In this document: in pieces, positions 26,001 through 40,500 of the stretch | Numbering within the stretch: position 1 is the stretch's first letter | How the letters are laid out: the number at the start of each line of letters is the position of its first letter | DNA from: Lepidurus packardi | Lineage: Eukaryota > Arthropoda > Branchiopoda > Notostraca > Triopsidae | DNA length: 64,000 bases | Direction of reading: 5' to 3' | NCBI GenBank assembly: GCA_023053545.1 | Contig: JAKZAN010000059.1 | Location: 1 to 64,000, forward strand | Program-made: the position numbers and the translations under genes | The notes under the pieces: model-generated | Seen by the model: only the letters and a program-made list of their open reading frames with translations | What the model was told of the DNA's origin: nothing | The model's database searches: none

Positions 26001-28570
26001 GGAATTCAATCAATCCTAAAGAATTAGTTCAGTCCGTAATGAATTAATTAAGTCCGTAAGGAATTTATTAAGTCCGTAAGGAATTTTTTCAGTCCGTAAA
26101 GAATTAATTCAGTCCGTAAGGAATTAATTAAGTCCGTAAAGAATTGATTAAGTCCGTAAGGAGTTAATTAAGTCCGTAAGGAATATGTTCAGTCCGTAAG
26201 GAATTTGTTCAGTCCGTAAGGAATTAATTCAGTCCGTAATGAATTAATTCAGTCCGTAAATAATTAATTCAGTCCTTAAGGAAATAATTAAATCCGTAAG
26301 GAATTAAGTCAGTCCGTAATGAATTAATTCAGTCCGTAAATAATTAATTCAGTCCTTAAGGAATTAATTAAATCCGTAAGGAATTAATTCCGTCCGTAAG
26401 GAATTAATTCAGTAAGAAAGGAATTCAATCAATCCTAAAGAATTAATTCAGTCCGTAAGGTATTAATTAAGTCCGTAAGGAATTTGTTCAGTCCGTAAGG
26501 AATTAATTAAGTCCGTAAGGAATTAATTAAGTCCGTAAGGAATTAATTCAGTCCGTAAGGAATTAATTCACTCCGTAAGGAATTAATTCAGTCCGTAAGG
26601 AATTAATTCAGTCCGTAAGGAATTTGTTCAGTCCGTAAGGAATTTGTTCAGTCCGTAAGTAATTAATTAAGTCCGTAAGGAATTAATTCAGTCCGTAATG
26701 TATTAATTAAGTCCGTAAAGAATTAATTCAGTCCGTAAGGAATTAATTCAGTCCGTAAGGAATTTGTTCAGTCCGTAAGGAATTTGTTCAGTCCGTAAGG
26801 AATTAATTAAGTCCGTAAGGAATTTGTTCAGTCCGTAAGGAATTTGTTCAGTCCGTAAGGAATTAATTAAGTCCGTAAGGGATTAATTCAGTCCGTAATG
26901 AATTAATTCAGTCCGTAAGGAATTATTTAAGTCCGTAAGGAATTAATTCAGTCCGTAATGAATTACTTCAGCCCGTAAAGAATTAATTCAGCCCGTAAGG
27001 AATTAATTCAGTCCGTAAGGAATTAATTCAGTCCGCAACGAATTAATTAAGTCCGTTAGGAATTAATTAAATCCGTAAGGAATTAATTCAGTCCATAAGG
27101 AATTAATTCAGTAAGAAAGGAATTAAATCAATCCAAAAGAATTAATTCAGTCCGTAAGGAATTTGTTCAGTCCGTAAGGAATTAATTAAGTCCGTAAGGA
27201 ATTTGTTCAGTCCGTAAGGAATTAATTAAGTCCGTAAGGAATTAATTAAGTCCGTAAGGAATTAATTCAGTCCGTAAGGAATTAATTCAGTCCGTAAAGA
27301 ATTAATTAAGTCCGTAAGGAATTAATTAAGTCCGTAAGGAATTTGTTCAGTCCGTAAGTAATTAATTAAGTCCATAAGGAATTAATTCAGTCCGTAATGA
27401 ATTAATTAAGTCCGTAAGGAATTAATTCAGTCCGTAATGAATTACTTCAGCCCGTAAAAAATTAATTAAATCCGTAAGGAATTAATTCAGTCCATAAGGA
27501 ATTAATTCAGTAAGAAAGGAATTCAATCAATCCTAAAGAATTAATTCAGTCCGTAAGGAATTTATCAAGTCCGTAAGGAATTAAGTCCGTAAGGAATTTG
27601 TTCAGTCCGTTAGGAATTTATTAAGTCCGTAAGGAATTTGTTCAGTCCGTGAGGAATTAATTAAGTCCGTAAGGAATTAATTAAGTCCGTAAGGAATTAA
27701 TTAAGTCCGTAAGGAATTAGTTCAGTCCGTAAGGAATTAATTCAGTCCGTAAAGTATTAATTAAGTCCGTAAGGAATTAATTAAGTCCGTAAGGAATTAA
27801 TTAAATCCGTAAGGAATTAATTCAATCCGTAAGGAATTAATTCAGTAAGAAAGGAATTCAATCAATCCTAAAGAATTAGTTCAGTCCGTAAGGAAATAAT
27901 TAAGTCCGTAAGGAATTTATTAAGTCCGTAAGGAATTTATTAAGTCCGTAAGGAATTTATTAAGTCCGTAAGGAATTTTTTCAGTCCGTAAAGAATTAAT
28001 TAAGTCCATAAGGAATTAATTAAGTCCGTAAAGAATTAATTAAGTCCGTAAGGAGTTAATTAAGTCCGTAAAGAATTAATTAAGTCCGTAAGGAGTTAAT
28101 TAAGTCCGTAAGGAATATGTTCAGTCCGTAAGGAATTTGTTCAATCCGTAAGGAATTAATTAAGTCCGTAAGGGATTAATTCAGTCCGTAATGAATTAAT
28201 TCAGTCCGTAAGGAATTATTTAAGTAGGTAAGGAATTAATTCAGTCCGTAATGAATTACTTCAGCCCGTAAAGAATTAATTCAGTCCGTAAGGAATTAAT
28301 TCAGTCCGTAAGGAATTAATTCAGTCCGCAACGAATTAATTAAGTCCGTAAGGAATTAATTAAATCCGTAAGGAATTACTTCAGTCCATAAGGAATTAAT
28401 TCAGTAAGAAAGGAATTCAATCAATCCTAAAGAATTAATTCAGTCCGTAAGGAATTTATTAAGTCCGTAAGGAATTTATCAATTCCGTAAGGAAATAACT
28501 AAGTCCGTAAGGAATTTGTTCAGTCCGTCAGGAATTTATTAAGTCCGTAAGGAATTAATTAAGTCCGTAA
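23090..28570. repeat. Tandem duplication of a 2,794-bp satellite block
   Basis: Offset 2,794 is fixed by TAAGTCAG at 23,511 and 26,305 and by CACTCC at 23,775 and 26,569. After an extra 16 bp near 27,575 in the second copy the offset becomes 2,810 (GTGAGG-type marks near 24,840 and 27,650). Copies run about 23,090-25,760 and 25,885-28,570. The two are nearly identical, with the 16-bp gain the clearest difference seen. Confidence 0.88.
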
Positions 28571-31500
28571 GGAATTAGTTCAGTCCGTAAGGAATTAATT
28601 CAGTCCGTAAAGTATTAATTAAGTCCGTAAGGAATTAATTAAGTCCGTAAGGAATTAATTAAATCCGTAAGGAATTAATTCAATCCGTAAGGAATTAATT
28701 CAGTAGGAAAGGAATTCAATCAATCCTAAAGAATTAGTTCAGTCCGTAAGGAATTTATTAAGTCCGTAAGGAATTAATTAAGTCCGTAAGGAATTTTTTC
28801 AGTCCGTAAGGAATTAATTAAGTCCGTAATGAATTAATTCAGTCCGTAAGGAAATATTTAAGTCCGTCAGGAATTAATTCAGTCCGTAATGAATTACTTC
28901 AGCCCGTAAAAAATTAATTCAGTCCGTAAGGAATTAATTAAGTCCGTAAGGAATTTGTTCAGTCCGTCAGGAATTTATTAAGTCCGTAAGGAAATAATTA
29001 AGTCCGTAAGGAATTTGTTCAGTCCGTAAGGAATTTATTAAGTCCGTAAGGAATTTCTTAAGTCCGTAAGGAATTTTTTCAGTCCTTAAGGAATTAATTA
29101 AGTCCGTAAGGAATTAATTAAGTCCGTAAAGAATTAATTCAGTCCGTAAGGAATTAATTCAGTCCGTAAAGAATTAATTAAGTCCGTAAGGAGTTAATTA
29201 AGTCCGTAAGGAGTTAATTAAGTCCGTAAGGAATTTGTTCAGTCCGTAAGGAGTTAATTAAGTCCGTAAGGAATTTGTTCAGTCCGTAAGGAATTAAATT
29301 AAGTCCGTAAGGAATTTGTTCAGTCCGTAAGGAATTAATTAAGTCCGTAAGGGATTAATTCAGTCCGTAACGAATTAATTCAGTCCGTCAAGAATAAATT
29401 CAGTCCGTAAGTAATTAATTCAGTCCGTAAAGAATTAATAAAGTCCGTAAGGAATTAATTAAGTCCGTAAGGAGTTAATTAAATCCGTAAGGAATTAATT
29501 CAGTCCGTAGGGAATTAATTCAGTAAGAAAGGAATTCAATCAATCCAAAAGAATTAATTCAGTCCGTAAGGAATTAATTCAGTAAGAAATGAATTCAATC
29601 AATCCTAAAGAATTAATTCTGTCCGTAAGGAATTAATTAAGTCCGTAAGTAATTTATTAAGTCCGTAAATAATTTGTTCAGTCCGTAAGGAATTAATTAA
29701 GTCCGTAAGGAATTAATTAAATCCGTAAGAAATTAATTAAGTCCGTAAAGAATTAATTCAGTCCGTAAGGAATTAATTAAGTCCGTAAGGGATTAATTCA
29801 GTCCGTAATGAATTAATTCAGTCCGTAAGGAATTATTTAAGTCCGTAAGGAATTAATTCAGCCCGTAAAGAATTAATTCAGTCCGTAAGGAATTATTTAA
29901 GTCCGTAAGGAATTAATTAAATCCGTAAGGAATTAATTCAGTAAGAAAGGAATTCAATCAATCCTAAAGAATTAATTCAGTCCGTAAGGAATTAATTAAG
30001 TCCGTAAGGAATTTGTTCAGTCCGTAAGGAATTAATTAAGTCCGTAAGGAATTATTTAAGTCCGTAAACAATTAATTCAGTCCGTAAGGAATTAATTCAG
30101 TCCGTAAAGAATTAATTAAGTCCGTAAGGAATTAATTAAGTCCGTTAGGAATTTGTTCAGTCCGTAAGGAATTAATTAAGTCCGTAAGGAATTAATTCAG
30201 TCCGTAAGGAATTTGTTCAGTCCGTAAGGAATTAATTAAGTCCATAAGGAAAAAATTAAGTCCGTAAAGAATTAATTCAGTCCGTAAGGAATTAATTCAG
30301 TCCGTAAAGAATTAATTAAGTCCGTAAGGAATTAATTAAGTCCGTAAGGAATTTGTTCAGTCCGTAAGGAATTAATTAAGTCCGTAAAGAATTAATTCAG
30401 TCCGTAAGGAATTAATTCAGTCCGTAAAGAATTAATTAAGTCCGTAAGGAATTTGTTCAGTCCGTAAGGAATTTATTAAGTCCGTAAGGAATTTTTTCAG
30501 TCCGTAAGGAATTAATTAAGTCCGTAAGGAATTAATTCAGTCCGTAAAGAATTAATTAATTCCGTAAGGAGTTAATTAAGTCCGTAAGGAATTTGTTCAG
30601 TCCGTAAGGAGTTAATTAATTCCGTAAGGAATTTGTTCAGTCCGTAAGGAATTAATTAAGTCCGTAAGGAATTTGTTCAGTCCGTAAGGAATTAATTAAG
30701 TCCGTAAGGGATTAATTCAGTCCGTAACGAATTAATTCAGTCCGTCAAGAATAAATTCAGTCCGTAAGTAATTAATTCAGTCCGTAAAGAATTAATAAAG
30801 TCCGTAAGGAATTAATTAAGTCCGTAAGGAATTAATTAAATCCGTAAGGAATTAATTCAGTCCGTAAGGAATTAATTCAGTAAGAAAGGAATTCAATCAA
30901 TCCCAAAGAATTTATTCAGTCCGTAAGTAATTAATTCAGTAAGAAATGAATTCAATCAATCCTAAAGAATTAATTTTGTCCGTAAGGAATTAATTAAGTC
31001 CGTAAGTAATTTATTAAGTCCGTAAATAATTTGTTCAGTCCGTAAGGAAATAATTAAGTCCGTAAGGAATTAATTAAGTCCGTAAAGAATTAATTCAGTC
31101 CGTAAGGAATTAATTAAGTCCGTAAGGGATTACTTCAGTCCGTAATGAATTAATTCAGTCCGTAAGGAATTATTTAAGTCCGTAAGGAATTAATTCAGTC
31201 CGTAAGGAATTATTTCAGCCCGTAAAGAATTAATTCAGTCCGTAAGGAATTATTTAAGTCCGTAAGGAATTAATTAAGTCCATAAGGAATTAATTAAATT
31301 CGTAAGGAATTAATTCAGTAAGAAAGGAATTCAATCAATCCTAAAGAATTAATTAAGTCCGTAAGGAATTTATTAAGTCCGTAAGGAATTTGTTCAGTCC
31401 GTAAGGAATTAATTAAGTCCGTAAGGAATTATTTAAGTCCGTAAACAATTAATTCAGTCCGTAAGGAATTAATTCAGTCCGTAAAGAATTAATTAAGTCC

Positions 31501-34500
31501 GTAAGGAATTAATTAAGTCCGTTAGGAATTTGTTCAGTCCGTAAGGAATTAATTAAGTCCGTAAGGAATTAATTCAGTCCGTAATGAATGAATCCAGTCC
31601 GTAAAGAATTAATTCAGTCCGTAAGGAATTAATTCAGTCCGTAAGGAATTTGTTCAGTCCGTAAGGAATTAATTAAGTCCATAAGGAAATAATTAAGTCC
31701 GTAAAGAATTAATTCAGTCCGTAAGGAATTAATTCAGTCCGTAAAGAATTAATTAAGTCCGTAAGGAATTAATTAAGTCCGTAAGGAATTTGTTCAGTCC
31801 GTAAGGAATTAATTAAGTCCGTAAAGAATTAATTCAGTCCGTAAGGAATTAATTCAGTCCGTAAAGAATTAATTAAGTCCGTAAGGAATTAATTAAGTCC
31901 GTAAGGAATTTGTTCAGTCCGTAAGGAATTAATTCAGTCCGTAAGAAATTAATTCAGTAAGAAAGGAATTCAATCAATCCTAAAGAATTAATTCAGTCCG
32001 TAAGGAATTAATTAAGTCCGTAAGTAATTTATTAAGTCCGTAAGGAATTAATTAAGTCCGTAAGGAATTCGTTCAGTCCGTAAGGAATTAATTAAGTCCG
32101 TAAGGAATTAATTAAGTCCGTAAAGAATTAATTCAGTCCGTAAGGAATTAATTTAGTCCGTAAAGAATTAATTATGTCCGTAAGGAATTAATTAAGTTGG
32201 TAAGGAATTTGTTCAGTCCGTAAGGAATTAATTAAGTCCGTAAGGAATTAATTCAGTCCGTAATGAATTAATTCAGTCCGTAAAGAAATAATTCAGTCCT
32301 TAAGAAATTAATTCAGTCCGTAAGGAATTTATTAAGTCCGTAAGGAATTTGTTCAGTCCGTAAGGAATTATTTAAGTCCGTAAGGAATTTGTTCAGTCCG
32401 TAAGGAATTAGTTAAGTCCGTAAAGAATTAATTCAGTCCGTAATGAATTACTTCAGTCCGTAAAGAATTAATTCGGTCCGTAAGGAATTAATTCAGTCCG
32501 TAAGGAATTAATTGCAGTCTGCAACGAATTAATTAAGTCCGTAAGGAATTAATTAAATCCGTAAGGAATTAATTCAGTCCATACTTAATTAATTCAATAA
32601 GAAAGAAATTTAATCAATCCTAAAGAATTAATTCAGTCCGTAAGGAATTAATTAAGTCCGTAAGGAATTTATTAAGTCCGTAAGGAATTAATTAAGTCCG
32701 TAAGGAATTTGTTCAGTCCGTAAGGAATTAATTAAGTCCGTAAAGAATTTGTTCAGTCCGTAAGGAATTAATTAAGTCCGCAAGGAATTTGTTCAGTCCG
32801 TAAGGAATTAATTAAATCCGGAAGGAATTAATTCAGTCCGTAAGGAATTAATTCAGTCCGTAAAGAATTAATAAAGTCCGTAAGGAATTAATTAAGTCCG
32901 TAAGGAATTAATTAAATCCGTAAGGAATTAATTCAGTCCGTAAGGAATTAATTCAGTAAGAAAGGAATTCAATCAATCCAAAAGAATTAATTCAGTCCGT
33001 AAGGAATTAATTCAGTAAGAAATGAATTCAATCAATCCTAAAGAATTAATTCTGTCCGTAAGGAATTAATTAAGTCCGTAAGTAATTTATTAAGTTGGTA
33101 AATAATTTGTTCAGTCCGTAAGGAATTAATTAAGTCCGTAAGGAATTAATTAAGTCCGTAAGGAATTAATTAAGTCCGTAAAGAATTAATTCAGTCCGTA
33201 AGGAATTAATTAAGTCCGTAAGGGATTAATTCAGTCCGTAATGAATTAATTCAGTCCGTAAAGAATTATTTAAGTCCGTAAGGAATTAATTCAGTCCGTA
33301 AGGGATTAATTCTGTCCGTAATGAATTAATTCAGTCCGTAAGGAATTATTTAAGTCCGTAAGGAATTAATTAAGTCCATAAGGAATTAATTCAGCCCGTA
33401 AAGAATTAATTCAGTCCGTAAGGAATTACTTAAGTCCGTAAGGAATTAATTAAGTCCATAAGGAATTAATTAAATCCGTAAGGAATTAATTCAGTAAGAA
33501 AGGAATTCAATCAATCCTAAAGAATTAATTCAGTCCGTAAGGAATTTGTTCAGTCCGTAAGGAATTAATTAAGTCCGTAAGGAATTATTTAAGTCCGTAA
33601 ACAATTAATTCAGTCCGTAAGGAATTAATTCAGTCCGTAAGGAATTAATTAAGTCCGTTAGGAATTTGTTCAGTCCGTAAGGAATTAATTCAGTCCGTAA
33701 GGAATTAATTCAGTCCGTAATGAATGAATCCAGTCCGTAAAGAATTAATTCAGTCCGTAAGGAATTAATTCAGTCCGTAAGGAATTTGTTCAGTCCGTAA
33801 GGAATTAATTAAGTCCATAAGGAATTAATTAAGTCCGTAAAGAATTAATTCAGTCCGTAAGGAATTAATTCAGTCCGTAAAGAATTAATTAAGTCCGTAA
33901 GGAATTAATTAAGTCCGTAAGGAATTTGTTCAGTCCGTAAGGAATTAATTAAGTCCGTAAAGAATTAATTCAGTCCGTAAGGAATTAATTCAGTCCGTAA
34001 AGAATTAATTAAGTCCGTAAGGAATTAATTAAGTCCGTAAGGAATTTGTTCAGTCCGTAAGGAATTAACTAAGTCCGGAATGAATTAATTCAGTCCGTAA
34101 TGAAATAATTCAGTCCGTAAAGAATTAATAAAGTCCGTAAGGAATTAATTAAGTCCGTAAGGAATTAATTAAATCCGTAAGGAATTAATTCAGTCCGTAA
34201 GAAATTAATTCAGTAAGAAAGGAATTCAATCAATCCTAAAGAATTAATTCAGTCCGTAAGGAATTAATTAAGTCCGTAAGGAATTTGTTCAGTCCGTAAG
34301 GAATTAATTAAGTCCGTAAGGAATTTGTTCAGTCCGTAAGGAATTAATAAAGTCCGTAAGGAATTAATTAAGTCCGTAAAGAATTTGTTCAGTCCGTAAG
34401 GAATTAATTAATTCCGAAAGGAATTTGTTCAGTCCGTAAGGAATTAATTAAATCCGTAAGGAATTAATTCAGTCCGTAAGGAATTAATTAAGTCCGTAAG

Positions 34501-37500
34501 TAATTTGTTCAGTCCGTAAGGAATTAATTAAGTCCGTAAGGAATTTGTTCAGTCCGTAAGGAATTAGTTAAGTCCGTAAAGAATTAATTCAGTCCGTAAT
34601 GAATTACTTCAGTCCGTAAAGAATTAATTCGGTCCGTAAGGAATTAATTCAGTCCGTAAGGAATTAATTCAGTCCGCAACGAATTAATTAAGTCCGTAAG
34701 GAATTAATTAAATCCGTAAGGAATTAATTCAGTCCATACTTAATTAATTCAGTAAGAAAGAAATTCAATCAATCCTAAAGAATTAATTCGTAAGGAATTA
34801 ATTCAGTCCGTAAGGAATTAATTCAGTCCGTAAAGTATTAATTAAGTCCCTAAGGAATTAATTCAGTCCGTAAGGAATTAGTTCAGTCCGCAACGAATTA
34901 ATTAAGTCCGTAAGGAATTAATTAGGTCCGTAAGGAATTATTTCAGTCCGTAATGAATTAATTCATTCCGTAAATAATTAATTCAGTCCGTAAGGAATTA
35001 ATTCAGTCCGTAAGGAATTTATTAAGTCCGTAAGGAATTAATTCAGTCCGTAAAGAATTAATTCAGTAAGAAAGGAATTCAATCAATCCTAAAGAATTAA
35101 TTCAGTCCGTAAGGAATTAATTAAGTCCGTAAGGAATGTATTAAGTCCGTAAATAATTTGTTCAGTTCGTAAGGAATTAATTAAGTCCGTAAGGGATTAA
35201 CTAAGTCCTTAAGGAATTAATTAATTCCGTAAGGAATTAGTTCAGTCCGTAAGGAATTAATTAAGTCCGTAAGGAATTTGTTCAGTCCGTAAGGAATTAA
35301 TAAAGTCCGTAAGGAATTAATTAAGTCCGTAAAGAATTTGTTCAGTCCGTAAGGAATTAATTAATTCCGAAAGGAATTTGTTCAGTCCGTAAGGAATTAA
35401 TTAAGTCCGTAACGGATTAATTCAGTCCGTAATGAATTAATTAAGTCCGTAAGGAATTAATTCAGTCCGTAAGGAATTAATTCAGTCCGCAACGAATTAG
35501 TTAAGTCCGTAAGGAGTTTGTTCAGTCCGTAAGGAATTAATTAAGTCCGTAAGGAATTTGTTCAGTCCGTAAGGAATTAATTAAGTCCGTAACGGATTAA
35601 TTCAGTCCGTAATGAATTAATTAAGTCCGTAATGAATTACTTCAGTCCGAAAAGAATTAATTCAGTCCGTAAGGAATTAATTCAGTCCGTAAGGAATTAA
35701 TTAAGCCCGCAACGAATTAATTAAGTCCGTAAGGAATTTATTAAGTCCGTAAGGAATTAATTAAGTCCGTAAGGAATTTGTTCAGTCCGTAAGGAATTTG
35801 TTCAGTCCGTAAGGAATTTGTTCAGTCCGTAAGGAATTAATTAAGTCCGTAAGGAATTAATTCAGTCCGTAATGAATTAATTCAGTCCGTAAAGAATTAA
35901 TTCAGTCCGTAAGGAATTAGTTCAGTCCGTAAGGAATTAATTAAGTCCGTAAGGAATTTGTTCAGTCCGTAAGGAATTAATAAAGTCCGTAAGGAATTAA
36001 TTAAGTCCGTAAAGAATTTGTTCAGTCCGTAAGGAATTAATTAATTCCGAAAGGAATTTGTTCAGTCCGTAAGGAATTAATTAAATCCGTAAGGAATTAA
36101 TTCAGTCCGTAAGGAATTAATTCAGTAGGAAAGGAATTCAATCAATCCTAAAGAATTAATTCAGTCCGTAAAGAATTAATTCAGTCCGTAAGGAATTTGT
36201 TCAGTTTGTAATGAATTTATTAAATCCGTAAGGAATTTGTTCAGTCCGTAAGGAATTAATTAAGTCCGTAAGGAATTTGTTCAGTCCGTAAGGAATTAAT
36301 TAAGTCCGTAACGGATTAATTCAGTCCGTAATGAATTAATTAAGTCCGTAAGGAGGTATTTAAGTCCGTAAGGAATTAATTCAGTCCGTAATGAATTACT
36401 TCAGTCCGTAAAGAATTAATTCAGTCCGTAAGGAATTAATTCAATCCGTAAGGAATTAATTCAGTCCGCAACGAATTAATTAAGTACGTAAGGAATTTGT
36501 TCAGTCCGTAAGGAATTAATTAAGTCCGTAAGAAATTTGTTCAGTCCGTAAGGAATTAATTAAGTCCGTAACGGATTAATTCAGTCCGTGATGAATTAAT
36601 TAAGTCCGTAAGGAATTATTTAAGTCCGTAAGGAATTAATTCAGTCCGTAATGAATTACTTCAGTCCGTAAAGAATTAATTCAGTCCGTAAGGAATTAGT
36701 TCAGTCCGTAAGGAAATAATTAAGTCCGTAAGGAATTTGTTCAGTCAGTAAGGAATTTGTTCAGTCCGTAAGGAATTAATTAAGTCCGTAAGGAATTAAT
36801 TCAGTCCGTAATGAATTAATTCAGTCCGTAAAGAATTAATTCAGTCCGTAAGGAATTAGTTCAGTCCGTAAGGAAATAATTAAGTCCGTAAGGAATTTGT
36901 TCAGTCCGTAAGGAATTTATTATGTCCGTAAGGAATTAATTAATGCCGTAAGGAATTAATTAGGTCCGTAAGGAATTAATTCAGTCCGTAAGGAATTAAT
37001 TCAGTCCGTAAAGTATTAATTAAGTCCCTAAGGAATTAATTCAGTCCGTAAGGAATTAGTTCAGTCCGCAACGAATTAATTAAGTCCGTAAGGAATTAAT
37101 TAGGTCCGTAAGGAATTATTTCAGTCCGTAATGAATTAATTCATTCCGTAAATAATTAATTCAGTCCGTAAGGAATTAATTCAGTCCGTAAGGAATTTAT
37201 TAAGTCCGTAAGGAATTAATTCAGTCCGTAAAGAATTAATTCAGTAAGAAAGGAATTCAATCAATCCTAAAGAATTAATTCAGTCCGTAAGGAATTAATT
37301 AAGTCCGTAAGGAATGTATTAAGTCCGTAAATAATTTGTTCAGTTCGTAAGGAATTAATTAAGTCCGTAAGGGATTAACTAAGTCCTTAAGGAATTAATT
37401 AATTCCGTAAGGAATTATTTAAGTCCGTAAGGAATTTGTTCAGTCCGTAAGGAATTAATTAAGTCCGTAAGGAATTTGTTCAGTCCGTAAGGAATTAGTT

Positions 37501-40500
37501 AAGTCCGTAACGGATTAATTCAGTCCGTAATGAATTAATTAAGTCCGTAAGGAATTATTTAAGTCCGTAAGGAATTAATTCAGTCCGTAATGAATTACTT
37601 CAGTCCGTAAAGAATTAATTCAGTCCGTAAGGAATTAATTCAGTCCGTAAGGAATTAATTCAGTCCGCAACGAATTAATTAAGTACGTAAGGAATTTATT
37701 AAGTCCGTAAGGAATTAATTAAATCCGTAAGGAATTTGTTCAGTCCGTAAGGAATCTGTTCAGTCCGTAAGGAATTAATTCAGTCCGTAATGAATTAATT
37801 CAGTCCGTAAAGAATTAATTCAGTCCGTAAGGAATCAGTTCAGTCCGTAAGGAATTAATTAAGTCCGTAAGGAATTTGTTCAGTCCGTAAGGAATTTATT
37901 AAGTACGTAAGGAATTAATTAAGTCCGTAAGGAATTAATTAGGTCCGTAAGGAATTAATTCAGTCCTTAAGGAATTAATTCAGTCCGTAAAGTATTAATT
38001 AAGTCCGTAAGGAATTAATTCAGTCCGTAAGGAATTAGTTCAGTCCGCAACGAATTAATTAAGTCCGTAAGGATTTAATTAAGTCGGTAAGGAATTTGTT
38101 CAGTCCGTAAGGAATTTGTTCAGTCCGTAAGGAATTAATTAAGTCCGTAAGGAATTTGTTCAGTCCGTAAGGAATGAATTAAGTCCGTAAGGAATTAATT
38201 AAATCCGTAAGGAATTAATTCAGTCCGTAAGGAATTAATTCGGTCCGTAAGGATTTAATTCAGTCCTTAAGGAATTATTAAGTCCGTAAGGAATAATTAA
38301 GTACGTAAGGAATTTAGTAAGTCCGTAAGGAATTTATTAAGTCGGTAAGGAATTAATTAGGTACGTAAGGAATTAATTCAGTCCGTAAGGAATTAATTCA
38401 GTCCGTAAAGTATTAATTAAGTCCGTAAGGAATTAATTCAGTCCGTAAGGAATTAGTTCAGTCCGCAACGAATTAATTAAGTCCGTAAGGAATTAATTAA
38501 GTCCGTAAGGAATTTGTTCAGTCTGTAATGAATTAATTCATTCCGTAAATAATTAATTCAGTCCGTAAGGAATTAATTCAGTCCGTAAGGAATTTATTAA
38601 GTCCGTAAGGAATTAATTCAGTCCGTAAAGAATTAATTCAGTAAGAAAGGAATTCAATCAATCCTAAAGAATTAATTCAGTCCGTAAGGAATTAATTAAG
38701 TCCGTAAGGAATGTATTAAGTCCGTAAATAATTTGTTCAGTCCGTAAGGAATTAATTAAGTCCGTAATGAATTAATTAAGTCCGTAAGGAATTATTTAAG
38801 TCCGTAAGGAATTAATTCATTCCGTAATGAATTACTTCAGTCCGTAAAGAATTAATTCAGTCCGTAAGGAATTAATTCAGTCCGTAAGGAATTAATTCAG
38901 TCCGTAATGAATTAATTCAGTCCGTAAAGAATTAATTCAGTCCGTAAGGAATCAGTTCAGTCCGTAAGGAATTAATTAAGTCCGTAAGGAATTTGTTCAG
39001 TAAGTAAGGAATTTATTAAGTCCGTAAGGAATTAATTCAGTCCGTAAGGAATTAATTCAGTCCGTAAAGTATTAATTAAGTCCGTAAGGAATCAGTTCAG
39101 TCCGTAAGGAATTAATTAAGTCCGTAAGGAATTTGTTCAGTAAGTAAGGAATTTATTAAGTCCGTAAGGAATTAATTCAGTCCGTAAGGAATTAATTCAG
39201 TCCGTAAAGTATTAATTAAGTCCGTAAGGAATTTGTTCAGTCCGTAAGGAATGAATTAAGTCCGTAAGGAATTAATTAAATCCGTAAGGAATTAATTCAG
39301 TCCGTAAGGAATTAATTCAGTAAGAAAGGAATTCAATCAATCCTAAAGAATTAATTCAGTCCGTAAGGAATTAATTAAGTACGTAAGGAATTTAGTAAGT
39401 CCGTAAAGAATTTATTAAGTCGGTAAGGAATTTGTTCAGTTCGTAAGGAATTAATTAAGTCCGTAAGGAATTAATTAAGTCCGTAAAGAATTAATTCAAT
39501 CCGTAAGGAATTAATTCAGTCTGTAAAGAATTAATTAAGTCCGTAAGGAATTAATTAAGTCCGTAAGGAATTAGTTCAGTCCGTAATGAATTAATTAATT
39601 CCGTAAATAATTAATTCAGTCCGTAAGGAATTAATTCAGTCCGTAAGGAATTTATTAAGTCCGTAAGGAATTAATTCAGTTCGTAAAGAATTAATTCAGT
39701 AAGAAAGGAATTCAATCAATCCTAAAGAATTAATTCAGTAAGAAAGGAATTAATTAAGTCCTTAAGGAATTATTAAGTCCGTAAGGAATTAATTAAGTAC
39801 GTAAGGAATTTAGTAAGTCCGTAAGGAATTTATTAAGTCGGTAAGGAATTTGTTCAGTTCGTAAGGAATTAATTAAGTCCGTAAGGAATTAATTAAGTCC
39901 GTAAAGAATTAATTAAGTCCGTAAGGAATTAATTAAGTCCGTAAAGAATTAATTCAATCCGTAAGGAATTAATTCAGTCTGTAAAGAATTAATTAAGTCC
40001 GTAAGGAATTAATTAAGTCCGTAAGGAATTTGTTCAGTCTGTAAGGAATTAAATAAGTCCGTAAGGAATTAGTTCAGTCCGTAATGAATTAATTAATTCC
40101 GTAAATAATTAATTCAGTCCGTAAGGAATTAATTCAGTCCGTAAGGAATTTATTAAGTCCGTAAGGAATTAATTCAGTTCGTAAAGAATTAATTCAGTAA
40201 GAAAGGAATTCAATCAATCCTAAAGAATTAATTCAGTCCGTAAGGAATTAATTAAGTCCTTAAGGAATTATTAAGTCCGTAAGGAATTAATTAAGTACGT
40301 AAGGAATTTAGTAAGTCCGTAAGGAATTTATTAAGTCGGTAAGGAATTTGTTCAGTTCGTAAGGAATTAATTAATTCCGTAAGGAATTAATTAAGTCCGT
40401 AAAGAATTAATTCAATCCGTAAGGAAATAATTCAGTCTGTAAAGAATTAATTAAGTCCGTAAGGAATTAATTAATTCCGTAAGGAATTTGTTCAGTCTGT

